DNA of 64,000 bases from Pseudomonas sp. Fl4BN1 (GTDB taxonomy: Bacteria > Pseudomonadota > Gammaproteobacteria > Pseudomonadales > Pseudomonadaceae). Positions 34,320 through 44,329 of the stretch are shown here, piece by piece. A program made the position numbers and the translations under genes. How positions within the stretch are numbered: the stretch's first letter is position 1; the number at the start of each line of letters is the position of its first letter. A model generated the notes under the pieces. The model was not told the origin of the DNA, ran no database searches, and saw only the letters and a list, made by a program, of their open reading frames with translations. The DNA is taken from contig NZ_JAAARM010000008.1 of the NCBI RefSeq assembly GCF_009908285.1, positions 1 through 64,000 of the forward strand, in the 5' to 3' direction.

Positions 34320-34335
34320 GGATGTTGTAACATCC
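34320..34335 (+). promoter_or_regulatory. Perfect inverted repeat upstream of katA
   Basis: GGATGTT-GT-AACATCC is a perfect 7-base dyad 60 bases before the katA start. A GGATGT half-site recurs at about 34274-34279 and further small palindromes (TAGATATTTCTA, CGTTAACG) lie between. This could be an operator or a transcript hairpin. It does not match the spacing of a standard OxyR site, so no regulator is named. Confidence 0.45.
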
Positions 34336-34394
34336 ATGGTCAATACTCCTTGTCAGCCGATTAGCCGGCAGTTTCCCAGACTGACAGAGGAAGA

Positions 34395-35849
34395 ATGAGC
34401 ATGAGCCAAACTAAAGTTCTTACTACAGCGAGTGGCGCGCCTGTCGCTGATAACCAGAACTCTCGTTCCGCCGGCCCCCGAGGCCCTTTGCTTCTTGACG
34501 ATTTTCACCTGATTGAAAAGCTTGCCCATTTCAATCGTGAGAATATTCCCGAGCGCCGTGTGCACGCCAAGGGATCGGGTGCTTACGGCACTTTCACCGT
34601 CTCTCGCGATATCACGCAGTACTCCAGCGCCAAGCTGTTTGAGTCGATAGGCAAGAAAACCCCGACTTTCCTGCGCTTCTCCACGGTTGGCGGTGAGCGT
34701 GGTTCGGCAGATACCGAGCGCGATCCACGTGGTTTTGCCCTCAAGTTCTACACCGAGGAGGGCAACTGGGACATCGTCGGCAACAACACCCCGGTATTTT
34801 TTATCCGTGACCCGTTGAAGTTTCCCGACTTTATCCACACCCAGAAGCGTCTGCCCCAGAGCAACCTGAAAAGTGCACAGATGATGTGGGATTTTTGGTC
34901 GCACTCGCCTGAGGCGTTGCACCAAGTAACCATCCTCTTCTCGGATCGGGGTATTCCTGATGGCTACCGCCATATGCATGGTTTTGGCAGTCACACCTAC
35001 AGCTTGATCAATGCCAAAGGTGAGCGGCATTGGGTCAAGTGGCACTACAAGACCAAGCAAGGGATCAAGAACCTGGCGCCAGCAGAGGCTGCTCGTTTGG
35101 CGGGTACAGACCCGGACTACGCCCAGCGCGACCTGTTTAATGCGATCGAGCGTGGGGACTTCCCGAAATGGAGCGTCTGCATCCAGGTCATGACTGAAGC
35201 CCAAGCTGCAGCTCATTATGAGAACCCGTTTGACGTGACCAAGACCTGGTCGCAGAAAGAGTTCCCTTTGATCGAAGTTGGCGAGTTGGAATTGAACCGC
35301 AACCCGCTTAACTATTTCGCCGAGGTCGAGCAGGCGGCCTTCGGTCCAAGCAACATGGTACCGGGCGTGGGGCTTTCACCCGACCGCATGTTGCAGGGTC
35401 GGGTGTTTGCTTACGCTGATGCCCATCGCTACCGCGTAGGCACCAACCACCAGCAACTGCTGGTGAACGCCCCATTGAGTCCAGTGAACAGCTACCAGCG
35501 CGATGGAGCCATGGCGTTCGGGCCTAACGGCGGTGCTGCGCCGAACTACGAGCCCAATAGCTACTCAGAGGCGCCGAAGCAGGCGCCGCGTTACGCAGAA
35601 CCGGCACTGGCACTCAGTGGCGCTGCAGATCGCTACGATCACCGTGAGGACACTGATTACTACAGCCACGCGGGTGCCTTGTTCCGCTTGATGAATGATG
35701 AGCAGAAAACTCTGCTGATCAACAACATTGCCGGTGCGATGGCTGGGGTGACTGCGGATGTAGTGGGGCGTCAGTTGCAACACTTCTTCAAGGCAGACCC
35801 GGCTTATGGCGAAGGTATTGCCAAAGTCCTGGGCGTATCGCTCAAGTAA
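34395..35849 (+). CDS. katA: Monofunctional heme catalase
   Basis: Catalase splits hydrogen peroxide into water and oxygen in the cytoplasm. The 484-residue, small-subunit (clade 3 size) protein has the distal heme motif [13 protein letters not shown] with His57, the Asn near 130 in VGNNTPVFF, and the proximal ligand motif [12 protein letters not shown] with Tyr340. ATG 34395 follows AGAGGAAGA. There is no signal peptide. It is followed by its own terminator and then a ferritin gene, the same pairing as katA-bfrA of P. aeruginosa, where iron stored by the ferritin supports catalase activity. Expected to be peroxide- or iron-responsive, but no known box was identified. Confidence 0.93.
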   Translation: MSMSQTKVLTTASGAPVADNQNSRSAGPRGPLLLDDFHLIEKLAHFNRENIPERRVHAKGSGAYGTFTVSRDITQYSSAKLFESIGKKTPTFLRFSTVGGERGSADTERDPRGFALKFYTEEGNWDIVGNNTPVFFIRDPLKFPDFIHTQKRLPQSNLKSAQMMWDFWSHSPEALHQVTILFSDRGIPDGYRHMHGFGSHTYSLINAKGERHWVKWHYKTKQGIKNLAPAEAARLAGTDPDYAQRDLFNAIERGDFPKWSVCIQVMTEAQAAAHYENPFDVTKTWSQKEFPLIEVGELELNRNPLNYFAEVEQAAFGPSNMVPGVGLSPDRMLQGRVFAYADAHRYRVGTNHQQLLVNAPLSPVNSYQRDGAMAFGPNGGAAPNYEPNSYSEAPKQAPRYAEPALALSGAADRYDHREDTDYYSHAGALFRLMNDEQKTLLINNIAGAMAGVTADVVGRQLQHFFKADPAYGEGIAKVLGVSLK

Positions 35850-35866
35850 GTCTAAATAAGAAGCAG

Positions 35867-35893
35867 AACCGCCCTCATTTGGGCGGTTTTTGC
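35867..35893 (+). terminator. katA terminator
   Basis: AACCGCCC (35867-35874) pairs with GGGCGGTT (35881-35888), followed by TTTTG. It is 18 bases after the katA stop. Confidence 0.88.
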
Positions 35894-36004
35894 GTTATTT
35901 AAACTACTTTTCTCAGATAATCTTCACTTTTTCACTCGTTTCTAAGTGACCTGCAAGTCAGCTTGGTTCAAACTATCCACTTTCAAGCAGGGAGATGTAG
36001 GGCG

Positions 36005-36469
36005 ATGCAAGGTCACCCGGACGTAATCGATTACCTCAACACGTTGCTGACGGGCGAACTGGCAGCCCGCGACCAATATTTCATCCACTCGCGGATGTAC
36101 GAAGACTGGGGCTTCACCAAGCTTTATGAACGTATCAACCATGAAATGGAAGAAGAGGCGCAACACGCTGATGCCCTGATGCGCCGTATCCTGATGCTCG
36201 AGGGCACGCCGCGTATGCGTCCCGATGATCTTGATACCGGGACCACGGTGCCGGAGATGCTGGCCAGCGACCTGCGTTTGGAATACAAGGTTCGCGCTGC
36301 GCTGTGCAAAGGCATTGAGCTGTGCGAGTTGCACAAGGACTATGTCAGCCGCGAGATCCTGCGAATTCAGTTGGCGGATACTGAGGAAGATCATACCTAC
36401 TGGCTGGAAAAACAGTTGGGTCTGATCAAGTCCATCGGACTGGAGAACTACCTGCAGTCGCAGTTCTGA
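36005..36469 (+). CDS. ftnA: Ferritin FtnA (annotated as bacterioferritin BfrA), lacking the heme-ligand Met
   Basis: This is an iron-storage protein forming a 24-subunit shell that oxidises Fe(II). The 154-residue protein ([22 protein letters not shown] 36005) shows the ferroxidase residues Glu18, Glu51, His54, a Glu near 93, Glu127 and His130. In true bacterioferritins Met52 binds heme between subunits; here residue 52 is Ala (EEAQHAD). The P. aeruginosa homolog next to katA was shown to be a heme-free bacterial ferritin and renamed FtnA, and this gene has the same neighbours. An earlier in-frame start at 35963 is rejected as non-conserved. Monocistronic, ending at a shared terminator. Confidence 0.9.
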   Translation: MQGHPDVIDYLNTLLTGELAARDQYFIHSRMYEDWGFTKLYERINHEMEEEAQHADALMRRILMLEGTPRMRPDDLDTGTTVPEMLASDLRLEYKVRAALCKGIELCELHKDYVSREILRIQLADTEEDHTYWLEKQLGLIKSIGLENYLQSQF

Positions 36470-36540
36470 TTGCAGCCAGCGTTAGTGTTGGGCCCAGAGC
36501 AGATTTGCTCCTGCGGCAAACTCGCTAACCGCCAGATGTA

Positions 36541-36578
36541 AAAAAGCCCCTGTCACCGTGAAGTGACAGGGGCTTTTT
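36541..36578. terminator. Bidirectional terminator between ftnA and uvrA
   Basis: AAAAAGCCCCTGTCAC (36541-36556) and GTGACAGGGGCTTTTT (36563-36578) are perfect inverted repeats with A and T tracts on the outer sides, so the hairpin can end transcripts from both strands. The two genes converge here. Confidence 0.93.
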
Positions 36579-36586
36579 CATGAGCC

Positions 36587-39421
36587 TCAGGCGCGATCGC
36601 GGATCAGCAGCGGCTTGAGGTAGTGCCCGGTATAGGATTGCGGCATTTCCGCCACTTGCTCCGGAGTGCCGACAGCGATGATCTGACCACCTTTGGAGCC
36701 GCCTTCCGGCCCCAGGTCCACCATCCAGTCCGCGGTCTTGATCACGTCCAGGTTGTGTTCGATCACCACCACGGTGTTGCCGTGGTCGCGCAGTCGGTGC
36801 AGAACGTCCAGCAACTGCTGGATATCCGCGAAGTGCAGACCAGTGGTCGGCTCGTCGAGGATGTAGAGGGTTTTACCGGTATCGCGTTTTGACAGCTCGC
36901 GGGACAATTTGACCCGCTGCGCTTCACCACCGGACAAGGTGGTGGCTGATTGGCCGAGCTTGATGTAGGACAGGCCGACATCCATCAGCGTCTGTAGCTT
37001 GCGCGCCAGGGCCGGGACTGGGTCGAAGAACTCGCGGGCCTCTTCGATGGTCATTTCCAGGACTTCATGGATGTTCTTGCCCTTGTACTTGATCTCCAGA
37101 GTTTCACGGTTGTAACGCTTGCTCTTGCACACGTCGCAGGGCACATAGATGTCCGGCAGGAAGTGCATCTCGACCTTGATCAAGCCATCGCCCTGGCAGG
37201 CCTCACAGCGCCCACCCTTGACGTTGAAGGAGAAGCGGCCAGGCCCGTACCCCCTGGAGCGCGACTCCGGCACCCCGGCGAACAACTCGCGGATTGGCGT
37301 GAACAGCCCGGTGTAGGTCGCCGGGTTGGAGCGCGGAGTACGACCGATGGGGCTCTGGTCGATGTCCACCACCTTATCGAGATGCTGCAGGCCATTGATA
37401 CTGTCGTGAGGTGCAGCCTCGAGGGTTGTCGCGCCGTTCAGCGCTGTGGCGCTCAAAGGGAACAAGGTGTTGTTGATCAGCGTCGACTTGCCCGAGCCAG
37501 ACACCCCGGTCACACAGGTCAGCAGGCCAATAGGGATTTCCAGATCGACGTTGCGCAGGTTATTGCCGCGAGCGCCCTTGAGGGTCAGGGACAGTTTCTT
37601 GTTGCGCGGGGTACGTTTGGCCGGAACCACAATCTTCACCCGGCCCGACAAGTACTTGCCGGTCAAGGAATCAGGGTGCGCCATGACTTCTGCGGCGGTG
37701 CCCTCGGCGACGATGCGCCCGCCATGCACACCAGCACCTGGACCGATGTCGACTACATAGTCGGCAAGGCGGATGGCGTCTTCGTCGTGTTCAACGACAA
37801 TTACTGTATTACCGATATCCCGCAGGTGTTTCAGGGTCCCCAGCAAGCGATCGTTGTCCCGCTGGTGCAGACCAATGGACGGCTCGTCGAGGATGTACAT
37901 CACCCCTACCAGGCCGGCGCCGATCTGGCTGGCCAGGCGAATACGCTGGGCCTCTCCGCCGGACAGGGTGTCGGCGCTGCGATCCAGGGTCAGGTAGTCA
38001 AGCCCGACGTTCACCAGGAACTGCAGGCGCTCGCGGATTTCCTTGAGGATCTTGTCGGCGATTTCACCACGGCGCCCGGTTAGCTTCAGGGTGCCGAAGT
38101 AGTTGGTGGCGTCGCCGATAGGCAGGCTGGTGACCGCCGGCAGGGTTTTCTCACCGACCCAGACGTGCCGCGCTTCGCGCCGCAAGCGAGTGCCACGGCA
38201 ATCCGGGCAAGGTTGTGTACTGAGGAACTTGGCCAGTTCCTCGCGCACTGTGGCCGATTCGGTTTCGCGGTAACGGCGCTCCAGGTTCGGCACTATGCCC
38301 TCGAACGGGTGGGAGCGCTTGACGATGTCGCCCCGGTCGTTCAGGTATTTGAAGTCGACGTTTTGGCTGCCGCTGCCGTGCAGAATGACCTTCTGCTGAT
38401 CCGCAGACAATTGGTTGAACGGTATTTCCAGGCTGAACCCGTAATGTGCCGCCAGTGAGCCGAGCATCTGGAAGTAGTAGACATTGCGCCGGTCCCAGCC
38501 GCGGATTGCCCCTTCGGCCAGGGTCAGCTCGCCATTGACCAGGCGCTTGATGTCGAAGAATTGCTTGACCCCCAGACCGTCGCAAGTCGGGCAGGCGCCC
38601 GCCGGATTGTTGAAGGAAAACAGTTTGGGTTCCAGCTCGCTGATGGCGTGACCGCAGATCGGACAGGCGAAGCGCGCGGAGAAGATCATTTCTTCTCCCG
38701 GCTCGTCGTCCATCGGAGCCACCAGGGCGATCCCGTCCGCCAGCTTCAATGCTGTTTCAAAGGACTCGGCCAGCCGCTGTTGCAGATCGGCGCGGACCTT
38801 GAAGCGGTCGACCACTACATCGATCGAATGCTTCTTCTGTTTATCCAGCTTCGGTAGTTCGTCCAGTTCACACAGTTTGCCGTTGACCCGTGCGCGAACG
38901 AATCCCTGCGCCCGCAGTTCTTCAAATACCGATAGGTGCTCGCCCTTACGCTCGCGAATCACCGGTGCCAGCAGCATCAGCTTGTTGCCCTCGGGCTGGG
39001 CCAGCACCAGGTCGACCATCTGGCTGACGGTCTGGGCTTCCAGCGGGATGTCGTGATCCGGGCAGCGTGGAGTGCCGACACGAGCATAGAGCAGACGCAG
39101 ATAGTCATAGATCTCGGTGATGGTGCCGACGGTGGAGCGGGGGTTGTGCGAGGTGGATTTCTGTTCAATCGAGATCGCCGGCGACAGCCCTTCGATGGTG
39201 TCGACATCGGGCTTTTCCATCATCGACAGGAACTGTCGGGCATAAGCCGACAACGATTCGACATAGCGGCGCTGGCCTTCGGCATACAACGTATCGAAAG
39301 CCAGGGACGACTTGCCGGACCCAGACAGCCCGGTGATGACGATCAACTTGTCCCGTGGCAGGGTCAGGTCGATGTTCTTCAGGTTGTGGGTGCGGGCCCC
39401 ACGAATCAGAATCTTGTCCAA
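36587..39421 (-). CDS. uvrA: UvrABC system protein A (excinuclease ATPase)
   Basis: UvrA dimers scan DNA for bulky lesions and load UvrB in nucleotide excision repair. The 944-residue protein is a tandem ABC ATPase: first Walker [10 protein letters not shown] (31-39), zinc module with CPICG and CPTCDG, signature [12 protein letters not shown], second Walker [10 protein letters not shown] with a second zinc site (CEACQGDG and CDVCKSKRY), and second signature [15 protein letters not shown]. Transcribed on the minus strand, convergent with ftnA and divergent from the MFS gene; the 178-base gap between the two starts must hold both promoters. I did not find a convincing LexA box there. Confidence 0.97.
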   Translation of the reverse strand: MDKILIRGARTHNLKNIDLTLPRDKLIVITGLSGSGKSSLAFDTLYAEGQRRYVESLSAYARQFLSMMEKPDVDTIEGLSPAISIEQKSTSHNPRSTVGTITEIYDYLRLLYARVGTPRCPDHDIPLEAQTVSQMVDLVLAQPEGNKLMLLAPVIRERKGEHLSVFEELRAQGFVRARVNGKLCELDELPKLDKQKKHSIDVVVDRFKVRADLQQRLAESFETALKLADGIALVAPMDDEPGEEMIFSARFACPICGHAISELEPKLFSFNNPAGACPTCDGLGVKQFFDIKRLVNGELTLAEGAIRGWDRRNVYYFQMLGSLAAHYGFSLEIPFNQLSADQQKVILHGSGSQNVDFKYLNDRGDIVKRSHPFEGIVPNLERRYRETESATVREELAKFLSTQPCPDCRGTRLRREARHVWVGEKTLPAVTSLPIGDATNYFGTLKLTGRRGEIADKILKEIRERLQFLVNVGLDYLTLDRSADTLSGGEAQRIRLASQIGAGLVGVMYILDEPSIGLHQRDNDRLLGTLKHLRDIGNTVIVVEHDEDAIRLADYVVDIGPGAGVHGGRIVAEGTAAEVMAHPDSLTGKYLSGRVKIVVPAKRTPRNKKLSLTLKGARGNNLRNVDLEIPIGLLTCVTGVSGSGKSTLINNTLFPLSATALNGATTLEAAPHDSINGLQHLDKVVDIDQSPIGRTPRSNPATYTGLFTPIRELFAGVPESRSRGYGPGRFSFNVKGGRCEACQGDGLIKVEMHFLPDIYVPCDVCKSKRYNRETLEIKYKGKNIHEVLEMTIEEAREFFDPVPALARKLQTLMDVGLSYIKLGQSATTLSGGEAQRVKLSRELSKRDTGKTLYILDEPTTGLHFADIQQLLDVLHRLRDHGNTVVVIEHNLDVIKTADWMVDLGPEGGSKGGQIIAVGTPEQVAEMPQSYTGHYLKPLLIRDRA

Positions 39422-39599
39422 AAGTGGCCTCGATCGGCGGGCGTAAAGGCAGGAGTATAAAACTAAACACTGGATGGATGCACACTATCCAGCGGTGCTT
39501 TTTCGGTCGCAGGCAAGGGCTGCGCGGCAAAGCGTCGCCATATACCCCCTCAATCGATCGGACTGGTAGAATCGCCGCCGGTTCACACGAGGTTTTTCC

Positions 39600-40994
39600 A
39601 TGCACGATCCCCACAGCGAACGCATGAGTGGCAGCGAGACCCGCGCGGCAAGCGGTCTGGCCCTGGTGTTCGCTTTCCGTATGCTTGGCATGTTTATGGT
39701 ACTGCCGGTCCTGGCGACCTATGGAATGGATCTCGCAGGAGCGACCCCGGCCCTGATCGGGTTGGCGATCGGTGCTTATGGCCTGACCCAGGCGGTTTTC
39801 CAGATTCCCTTCGGGATCATTTCCGACCGTATCGGTCGTCGTCCGGTGATTTACCTGGGGCTGATCGTGTTCGCCCTGGGCAGCGTGCTGGCGGCCAATT
39901 CCGACTCGATCTGGGGGGTGATCGCCGGGCGTATCCTGCAGGGCGCCGGTGCCATCTCTGCAGCGGTAATGGCGCTGTTGTCTGACCTTACCCGTGAGCA
40001 GCATCGCACCAAGGCCATGGCCATGATCGGCATGACCATCGGCCTGTCCTTTGCGGTGGCCATGGTGGTCGGCCCGCTGTTGACCCGCAGCTTTGGCCTG
40101 TCCGGGTTATTCCTGGCCACCGGCGCTATGGCCCTGGTGGGCATTCTGATCGTCGCCTTCATGGTGCCGCGCTCCACTGGCGCCTTGCAGCACCGTGAGT
40201 CCGGCGTGGCGCGCCAGGCACTGATCCCCACACTCAAGCATCCCGACCTGCTGCGCCTCGACCTGGGTATCTTCGTGCTGCACGCGATGTTGATGTCGAG
40301 CTTTGTCGCGTTGCCGCTGGCGCTGGTGGAGAAAGCCGGCCTGCCAAAAGAGCAGCACTGGTGGGTGTACCTTACCGCGCTGCTGATTTCCTTCTTCGCC
40401 ATGATCCCGTTCATCATCTACGGCGAAAAGAAACGCAAAATGAAACGAGTTTTACTCGGCGCGGTCACTACGCTGATGCTCACCGAGCTATTCTTTTGGG
40501 AGTTCGGCGACAGCTTGCGTGCGCTGGTGATTGGCACCGTAGTGTTCTTCACTGCATTCAACTTGCTGGAGGCGTCTCTGCCGTCGTTGATCAGCAAGGT
40601 TTCGCCGGCAGGCGGCAAGGGCACTGCGATGGGGGTGTACTCCACCAGCCAGTTCCTCGGTTCGGCACTGGGCGGCATCCTCGGCGGCTGGTTGTTCCAG
40701 CATGGCGGTTTGTCGGTTGTGTTCCTCGGATGCGCAGTCCTGGCTGCACTCTGGCTGGCCTTTGCTGTTACCATGCGCGAGCCCCCGTATGTGACGAGCC
40801 TGCGCTTGCCGTTATCGCCCGAAGCGATCCGCGAAGCCGGCCTGGTCGAGCGCCTGAAGGCCGTTGTTGGGGTAACAGATGCCGTAGTAGTGGCCGAAGA
40901 GGCCGCCATTTACATCAAATTGGACACCGAATTATTGGATCGCGCGACCCTCGAGCAGCTGGTCAATCCAGCGCCGTCGGCGAGCGAAGCCTAG
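39600..40994 (+). CDS. MFS transporter, YajR-like with C-terminal YAM domain
   Basis: Probable inner-membrane proton-coupled exporter of the major facilitator superfamily. The 464-residue protein has about twelve hydrophobic segments from residue 20 (SGLALVFAFRMLGMFMVLPV) to about 390, with the loop motif SDRIGRRPVIYLG between segments 2 and 3. The last 70 residues form a soluble domain (LVERLKAVVGVTDAVVVAEE) with the beta-alpha-beta look of the YAM domain described in E. coli YajR. Substrate unknown. It starts 178 bases from uvrA on the opposite strand and ends nine bases before ssb, so it is probably co-transcribed with ssb, as in other pseudomonads. Confidence 0.88.
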   Translation: MHDPHSERMSGSETRAASGLALVFAFRMLGMFMVLPVLATYGMDLAGATPALIGLAIGAYGLTQAVFQIPFGIISDRIGRRPVIYLGLIVFALGSVLAANSDSIWGVIAGRILQGAGAISAAVMALLSDLTREQHRTKAMAMIGMTIGLSFAVAMVVGPLLTRSFGLSGLFLATGAMALVGILIVAFMVPRSTGALQHRESGVARQALIPTLKHPDLLRLDLGIFVLHAMLMSSFVALPLALVEKAGLPKEQHWWVYLTALLISFFAMIPFIIYGEKKRKMKRVLLGAVTTLMLTELFFWEFGDSLRALVIGTVVFFTAFNLLEASLPSLISKVSPAGGKGTAMGVYSTSQFLGSALGGILGGWLFQHGGLSVVFLGCAVLAALWLAFAVTMREPPYVTSLRLPLSPEAIREAGLVERLKAVVGVTDAVVVAEEAAIYIKLDTELLDRATLEQLVNPAPSASEA

Positions 40995-41003
40995 GAGAAC
41001 GTT

Positions 41004-41513
41004 ATGGCCCGTGGGGTTAACAAAGTCATATTGGTCGGCACTTGCGGCCAGGATCCCGAAGTTCGCTATCTGCCTAACGGTAATGCCGTGACCAACCTGA
41101 GTCTGGCCACCAGCGAACAGTGGACCGACAAGCAAACCGGTCAGAAAGTTGAACGCACCGAATGGCACCGAGTGTCGATGTTCGGCAAGGTCGCGGAGAT
41201 CGCCGGCGAGTACCTGCGTAAAGGTTCGCAGGTTTACATCGAAGGCAAGCTGCAGACCCGCGAGTGGGAAAAAGACGGTATCAAGCGTTATACCACTGAG
41301 ATCATCGTCGACATGCAGGGCACCATGCAGCTGCTGGGCGGCCGTCCTCAGGGCGACCAGCAAGGCCAGGGCGGCATGTCCAACTCGGCACCGCGTCCTC
41401 AGCAGTCCCGTCCTGCTCCGCAGCCACAGCGCGAGTCGCGTCCAGCGCCACAGCAGGCCGCTCCGCAGCCGGCCCCGGATTTCGACAGCTTCGATGACGA
41501 TATTCCGTTCTGA
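41004..41513 (+). CDS. ssb: Single-stranded DNA-binding protein
   Basis: SSB coats single-stranded DNA as a tetramer in replication, repair and recombination and recruits partners through its tail. The 169-residue protein has an OB-fold ([20 protein letters not shown] to about residue 110), a Gln/Pro-rich flexible linker, and the acidic tip [11 protein letters not shown] that binds partner proteins. ATG 41004 is nine bases after the MFS gene. A terminator follows, and then the polysaccharide cluster. Confidence 0.97.
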   Translation: MARGVNKVILVGTCGQDPEVRYLPNGNAVTNLSLATSEQWTDKQTGQKVERTEWHRVSMFGKVAEIAGEYLRKGSQVYIEGKLQTREWEKDGIKRYTTEIIVDMQGTMQLLGGRPQGDQQGQGGMSNSAPRPQQSRPAPQPQRESRPAPQQAAPQPAPDFDSFDDDIPF

Positions 41514-41544
41514 ATCGAAGCTTTTTATTGACGTAAACATTAAG

Positions 41545-41575
41545 AGCGAAGCCATTAATTTGGCTTCGCTTTTAT
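41545..41575 (+). terminator. ssb terminator
   Basis: AGCGAAGCC (41545-41553) pairs with GGCTTCGCT (41562-41570), followed by TTTTA. It lies 31 bases after ssb and separates the core genome from the polysaccharide cluster. Confidence 0.88.
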
Positions 41576-41609
41576 ATGGATGGTCGCTTGTGATCTTTTT
41601 CTCATATAG

Positions 41610-41637
41610 TTGACAGGCGTCGTATTTATTGTATGAC
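41610..41637 (+). promoter_or_regulatory. Candidate promoter of the polysaccharide cluster
   Basis: TTGACA (41610-41615) is followed after 16 bases by TATGAC (41632-41637). A second AT-rich candidate, TATAAT at 41683-41688, has only a poor -35 partner. The leader from here to the first gene is over 120 bases and contains the ops-like motif. Confidence 0.45.
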
Positions 41638-41666
41638 CGCCATGGTAAAGAAATGCTGTTCTTAAT

Positions 41667-41679
41667 CGTTAGACGGTAG
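41667..41679 (+). promoter_or_regulatory. ops/JUMPstart-like element, copy 1
   Basis: CGTTAGACGGTAG contains GACGGTAG, one base away from the ops core GGCGGTAG that recruits RfaH in the leaders of polysaccharide operons. It lies in the untranslated leader about 90 bases before the flippase gene. A near-identical 13-mer is found at 48649-48661. Confidence 0.5.
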
Positions 41680-41770
41680 AAATATAATAGAGGGGTTTAT
41701 CAATAAATCTTGTTCTCAGGATTTGGTTTGGTGGAATATTAAGTTTTTATACTTTTGGTATGGACTTTAG

Positions 41771-43141
41771 ATGAGTGCTTTGCAACCCCCCAGAAAACCA
41801 GCGTGGTTAAATATACTTCCTGAATTCATTGGGCGGCATTTGGATGGGCGGAAGAGTATTGCCTCAATAGTTTATAATAGCGGTTGGTTACTGTTTGATC
41901 GAGTTGTCAGATTGTTGCTTGGGCTTTTAGTAGGGGCGTGGGTTGCTCGTTATTTGGGGCCGACGCAATATGGTGAGCTAGCATATGCACTTGCCTATAT
42001 CGCTTTTTTTCAAGCGATTGCTACTCTGGGACTGGACGGTGTTGTTGTTCGTGATATTTCTAATTCTCCGGAGTCTGCCGGAGCAATATTGGGCACAGCC
42101 CTCTCTCTAAGGCTCATGTCGGGTGTGGTTTGTTGGTTGTCGGCTGTTTTGGGTATGGCCGTAATAAATGGGATTGACAGTCGAAGCGTGATTTTGACGG
42201 CCTTGGCTGGTGGGACACTGATTTTTCAGGCAGCAGACACCATTGATTTATGGTTTCAGAGTCAGAGTCAGGTGCGGCGCACGGTTTTGGCAAAGCTTGC
42301 GGCCTGCTTGATTTCAAATGGTGTAAAGGTCATGCTAATTCTTATTGATGCTCCTCTTATAAGTTTTGCAGCTGTGCTGGCATTCGATGCTCTGATTGCT
42401 GCCTTGGGGTTGATGGTTGCGTATAAGTTGTACCCTTGCGAGAGTCGCTGGGAAAGAGTAGCGGCGACTTCGAAGGAGTTGTTGAGAGAGGGCTGGCCTT
42501 TTATGCTTAGTGGACTCTCTATAATTGTTTATATGCGAATTGATTTGATAATGATCAAGGAGTTGATCGGGGAGGGCGAGCTAGGGGTTTACGCGGCAGT
42601 ATTGCCAATAGCTACGCTTGGGCAAGTAGCGCCGGTTATTTTGGTTACTAGTTTGGCTCCTTTTGTGGCCAGGAAAAAGGCTGAAGGAGAGCAGGCATAT
42701 TGGAATGCGCTTGAGAAAATATTCCAAGGATTTGCTCTGGTTGGGTGGTTGGCATGTATATTTATCTCGATTTTTTCGCACCTGATAGTTGATTTGCTTT
42801 TAGGTGAGAGTTATAGTTCAGGCGCTACTGTATTGGCGATTTACTCTATAACGAGTATTTTTATAAGTTTGGGTGTTGCGCAGTGGCTTTGGTCATTGAA
42901 TGAAAAGAAGTCTAGGTTCTATTTGTATAAGACCTTGGCGGGTAGCGCTGTATGTGTGCTTGGCAATTTTTTAGTTGTGAGTCGTTTCGGTTTGATTGGG
43001 GTGGCCTGGGTTGCTGTGGCCTCTCAATTTGTTTCGGCGGTGTTGAGTAATTTATTTTTTGCTCAAAAGGTTATAAGGCTTCAGATTTCGTCAATTTTTT
43101 TTTACGCTTACATAAAAAATCTGATCAAGAAAAAATATTGA
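41771..43141 (+). CDS. wzx: Wzx-type polysaccharide flippase
   Basis: Probable inner-membrane flippase that turns undecaprenyl-linked repeat units to the periplasmic face. The 456-residue protein is strongly hydrophobic, with 12 or more predicted membrane segments and the family N-terminus GWLLFDRVVRLLLGLLVGAW followed by VARYLGPTQYGELAYA. First gene of the cluster after the ssb terminator. Base composition is visibly more AT-rich than ssb and upstream genes. The ribosome site before ATG 41771 is weak (GGAC). The gene ends in a T9 tract (43095-43103) close to its 3' end. O-antigen versus other polysaccharide cannot be decided from the sequence. Confidence 0.85.
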   Translation: MSALQPPRKPAWLNILPEFIGRHLDGRKSIASIVYNSGWLLFDRVVRLLLGLLVGAWVARYLGPTQYGELAYALAYIAFFQAIATLGLDGVVVRDISNSPESAGAILGTALSLRLMSGVVCWLSAVLGMAVINGIDSRSVILTALAGGTLIFQAADTIDLWFQSQSQVRRTVLAKLAACLISNGVKVMLILIDAPLISFAAVLAFDALIAALGLMVAYKLYPCESRWERVAATSKELLREGWPFMLSGLSIIVYMRIDLIMIKELIGEGELGVYAAVLPIATLGQVAPVILVTSLAPFVARKKAEGEQAYWNALEKIFQGFALVGWLACIFISIFSHLIVDLLLGESYSSGATVLAIYSITSIFISLGVAQWLWSLNEKKSRFYLYKTLAGSAVCVLGNFLVVSRFGLIGVAWVAVASQFVSAVLSNLFFAQKVIRLQISSIFFYAYIKNLIKKKY

Positions 43142-43173
43142 ATGTCAAAGTGTTGGTGACTTGTCAGAGGTTC

Positions 43174-43184
43174 GGGGGGGGGGG
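43174..43184 (+). repeat. G11 homopolymer tract
   Basis: Eleven consecutive G residues in the 270-base gap between the flippase and methyltransferase genes. Tracts of this length are prone to slippage. No promoter with clear hexamers is seen beside it; the gap is otherwise AT-rich and without a convincing ORF. Confidence 0.8.
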
Positions 43185-43411
43185 CAGTTTTTGGAATGGG
43201 TGCTGTGTGTTCGAGGCTCTCTTCCTCTCCCCCGGAAAGCTTTATATTATTCGACATCAAGAGGCGCGACTTAGGTGCGGTTTTAGGTTTTTTGCTCTTG
43301 ATTGCTTTTAGAATTTAGGTATTCGGTATTCGGATTTCGGGGTTTGTACTTTTTTATAAGTTCATGGTGTGGGTGGTGTTTTTTTACTGTTTTTTCAATG
43401 TGGAAATTAGG

Positions 43412-44242
43412 ATGCCTAATCATTGTCTTGGTGCGGTTCAGGGTGAAGTTGAGCTGGTGTGCCGGTTATGCGCCGGTCCTCTGACTAAAAAATTTAATCT
43501 GATTGTGCTTCAGAAGTATACGGTTGATTATTTTTTTTGTGCTGGGTGTCATTCGTTACAAACGGAAAAGCCTTATTGGTTAGGTGAGGCATATGGTGAG
43601 AATAACCTGTCAAGCCTAGATACGGGAGCTGCACAGCGTAATTTTTACAACCTGGCAGCCTCTTATGGAATATCAAAATTATTTGGGGTTAAGAACGCGA
43701 TCGATATCGGCGGAGGTGATGGTTTACTCTGTCGGCTGCTGCGCGATTACGAAGTAAATTGTTATGTAACAGATAAGTATGCATCACCTGTATATGCTCA
43801 AGGATTTACGGATCCTGATTTCGATAAGCCGGAAATAGTATTGGGCTTCGAGGTGTTGGAGCACTTTGCGGATCCTGTGGTAGATCTTGTAGATGTGTTT
43901 AAGCATCAGTCAAAAGTGATCCTGTTAAGCACAGAACTTTTTTGGGGGCAGCAGAAAGATTGGTGGTATTTAGTTCCCGACTCGGGGCAGCATATATTTT
44001 TTTATAGTGCTAAGTCTTTGGAGCTCTTGGCGGAGAGATATGGTTATACTGTTCTTGCTCGTGGTGGCTTTGTTTTGTTTATTAGGCCTGATGTGTCGGC
44101 GATAAAAAGATGGATTGCTGGTCTTTTATTGAGTTCTCGTGTGTGTCGTTTGATTAAGGTTTTGATGGCGATTTTACCTGCTCGCGGAGTAGCAGTAGAT
44201 CACTCGTTTCAGATTGAACAATCTAAACTTCGTCATAAGTGA
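43412..44242 (+). CDS. SAM-dependent methyltransferase with N-terminal zinc-ribbon motif
   Basis: Predicted class I methyltransferase of 276 residues. The N-terminus carries two Cys pairs, CRLCAG and CAGCHS (about 25 residues apart), of the kind seen in sugar methyltransferases with a small zinc-binding domain. The SAM-binding motif I is AIDIGGGDGLLCRLL (around residue 90), with an acidic LGFEVLEHFADP motif later. Start ATG 43412 gives MPNHCLG just before the Cys pairs; an in-frame start at 43364 is possible. A T8 run (43531-43538) lies inside the early coding part. Context suggests methylation of a sugar in the repeat unit or a chain-terminal residue. Substrate unknown. Confidence 0.75.
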   Translation: MPNHCLGAVQGEVELVCRLCAGPLTKKFNLIVLQKYTVDYFFCAGCHSLQTEKPYWLGEAYGENNLSSLDTGAAQRNFYNLAASYGISKLFGVKNAIDIGGGDGLLCRLLRDYEVNCYVTDKYASPVYAQGFTDPDFDKPEIVLGFEVLEHFADPVVDLVDVFKHQSKVILLSTELFWGQQKDWWYLVPDSGQHIFFYSAKSLELLAERYGYTVLARGGFVLFIRPDVSAIKRWIAGLLLSSRVCRLIKVLMAILPARGVAVDHSFQIEQSKLRHK

Positions 44243-44329
44243 GTTGCGCTGCAGTTCTCGGGTGTGCGAGGGGTTATGACCGTTTTGAAGTGTTAGCCGT
44301 ATTTTGCGATTTTGTTTCTAGGGGGTAGC

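Noticed and set aside
34266..34320. OxyR-type binding site before katA
   Set aside because: TAGATATTTCTA hints at it, but the required series of four ATAG-like elements with 10-base spacing is not there.
36623..39460. Several + strand ORFs of 85-338 codons over uvrA
   Set aside because: Shadow frames of the GC-rich uvrA gene, which is unmistakable on the minus strand through its Walker, signature and zinc motifs.
39422..39599. Possible LexA (SOS) box in the uvrA-MFS gap, from CTGGAT...ATCCAG near 39470-39493
   Set aside because: The arms are 23 bases end to end and lack the CTGT-N8-ACAG layout, so it does not fit LexA. It may be another operator, but the evidence is thin.
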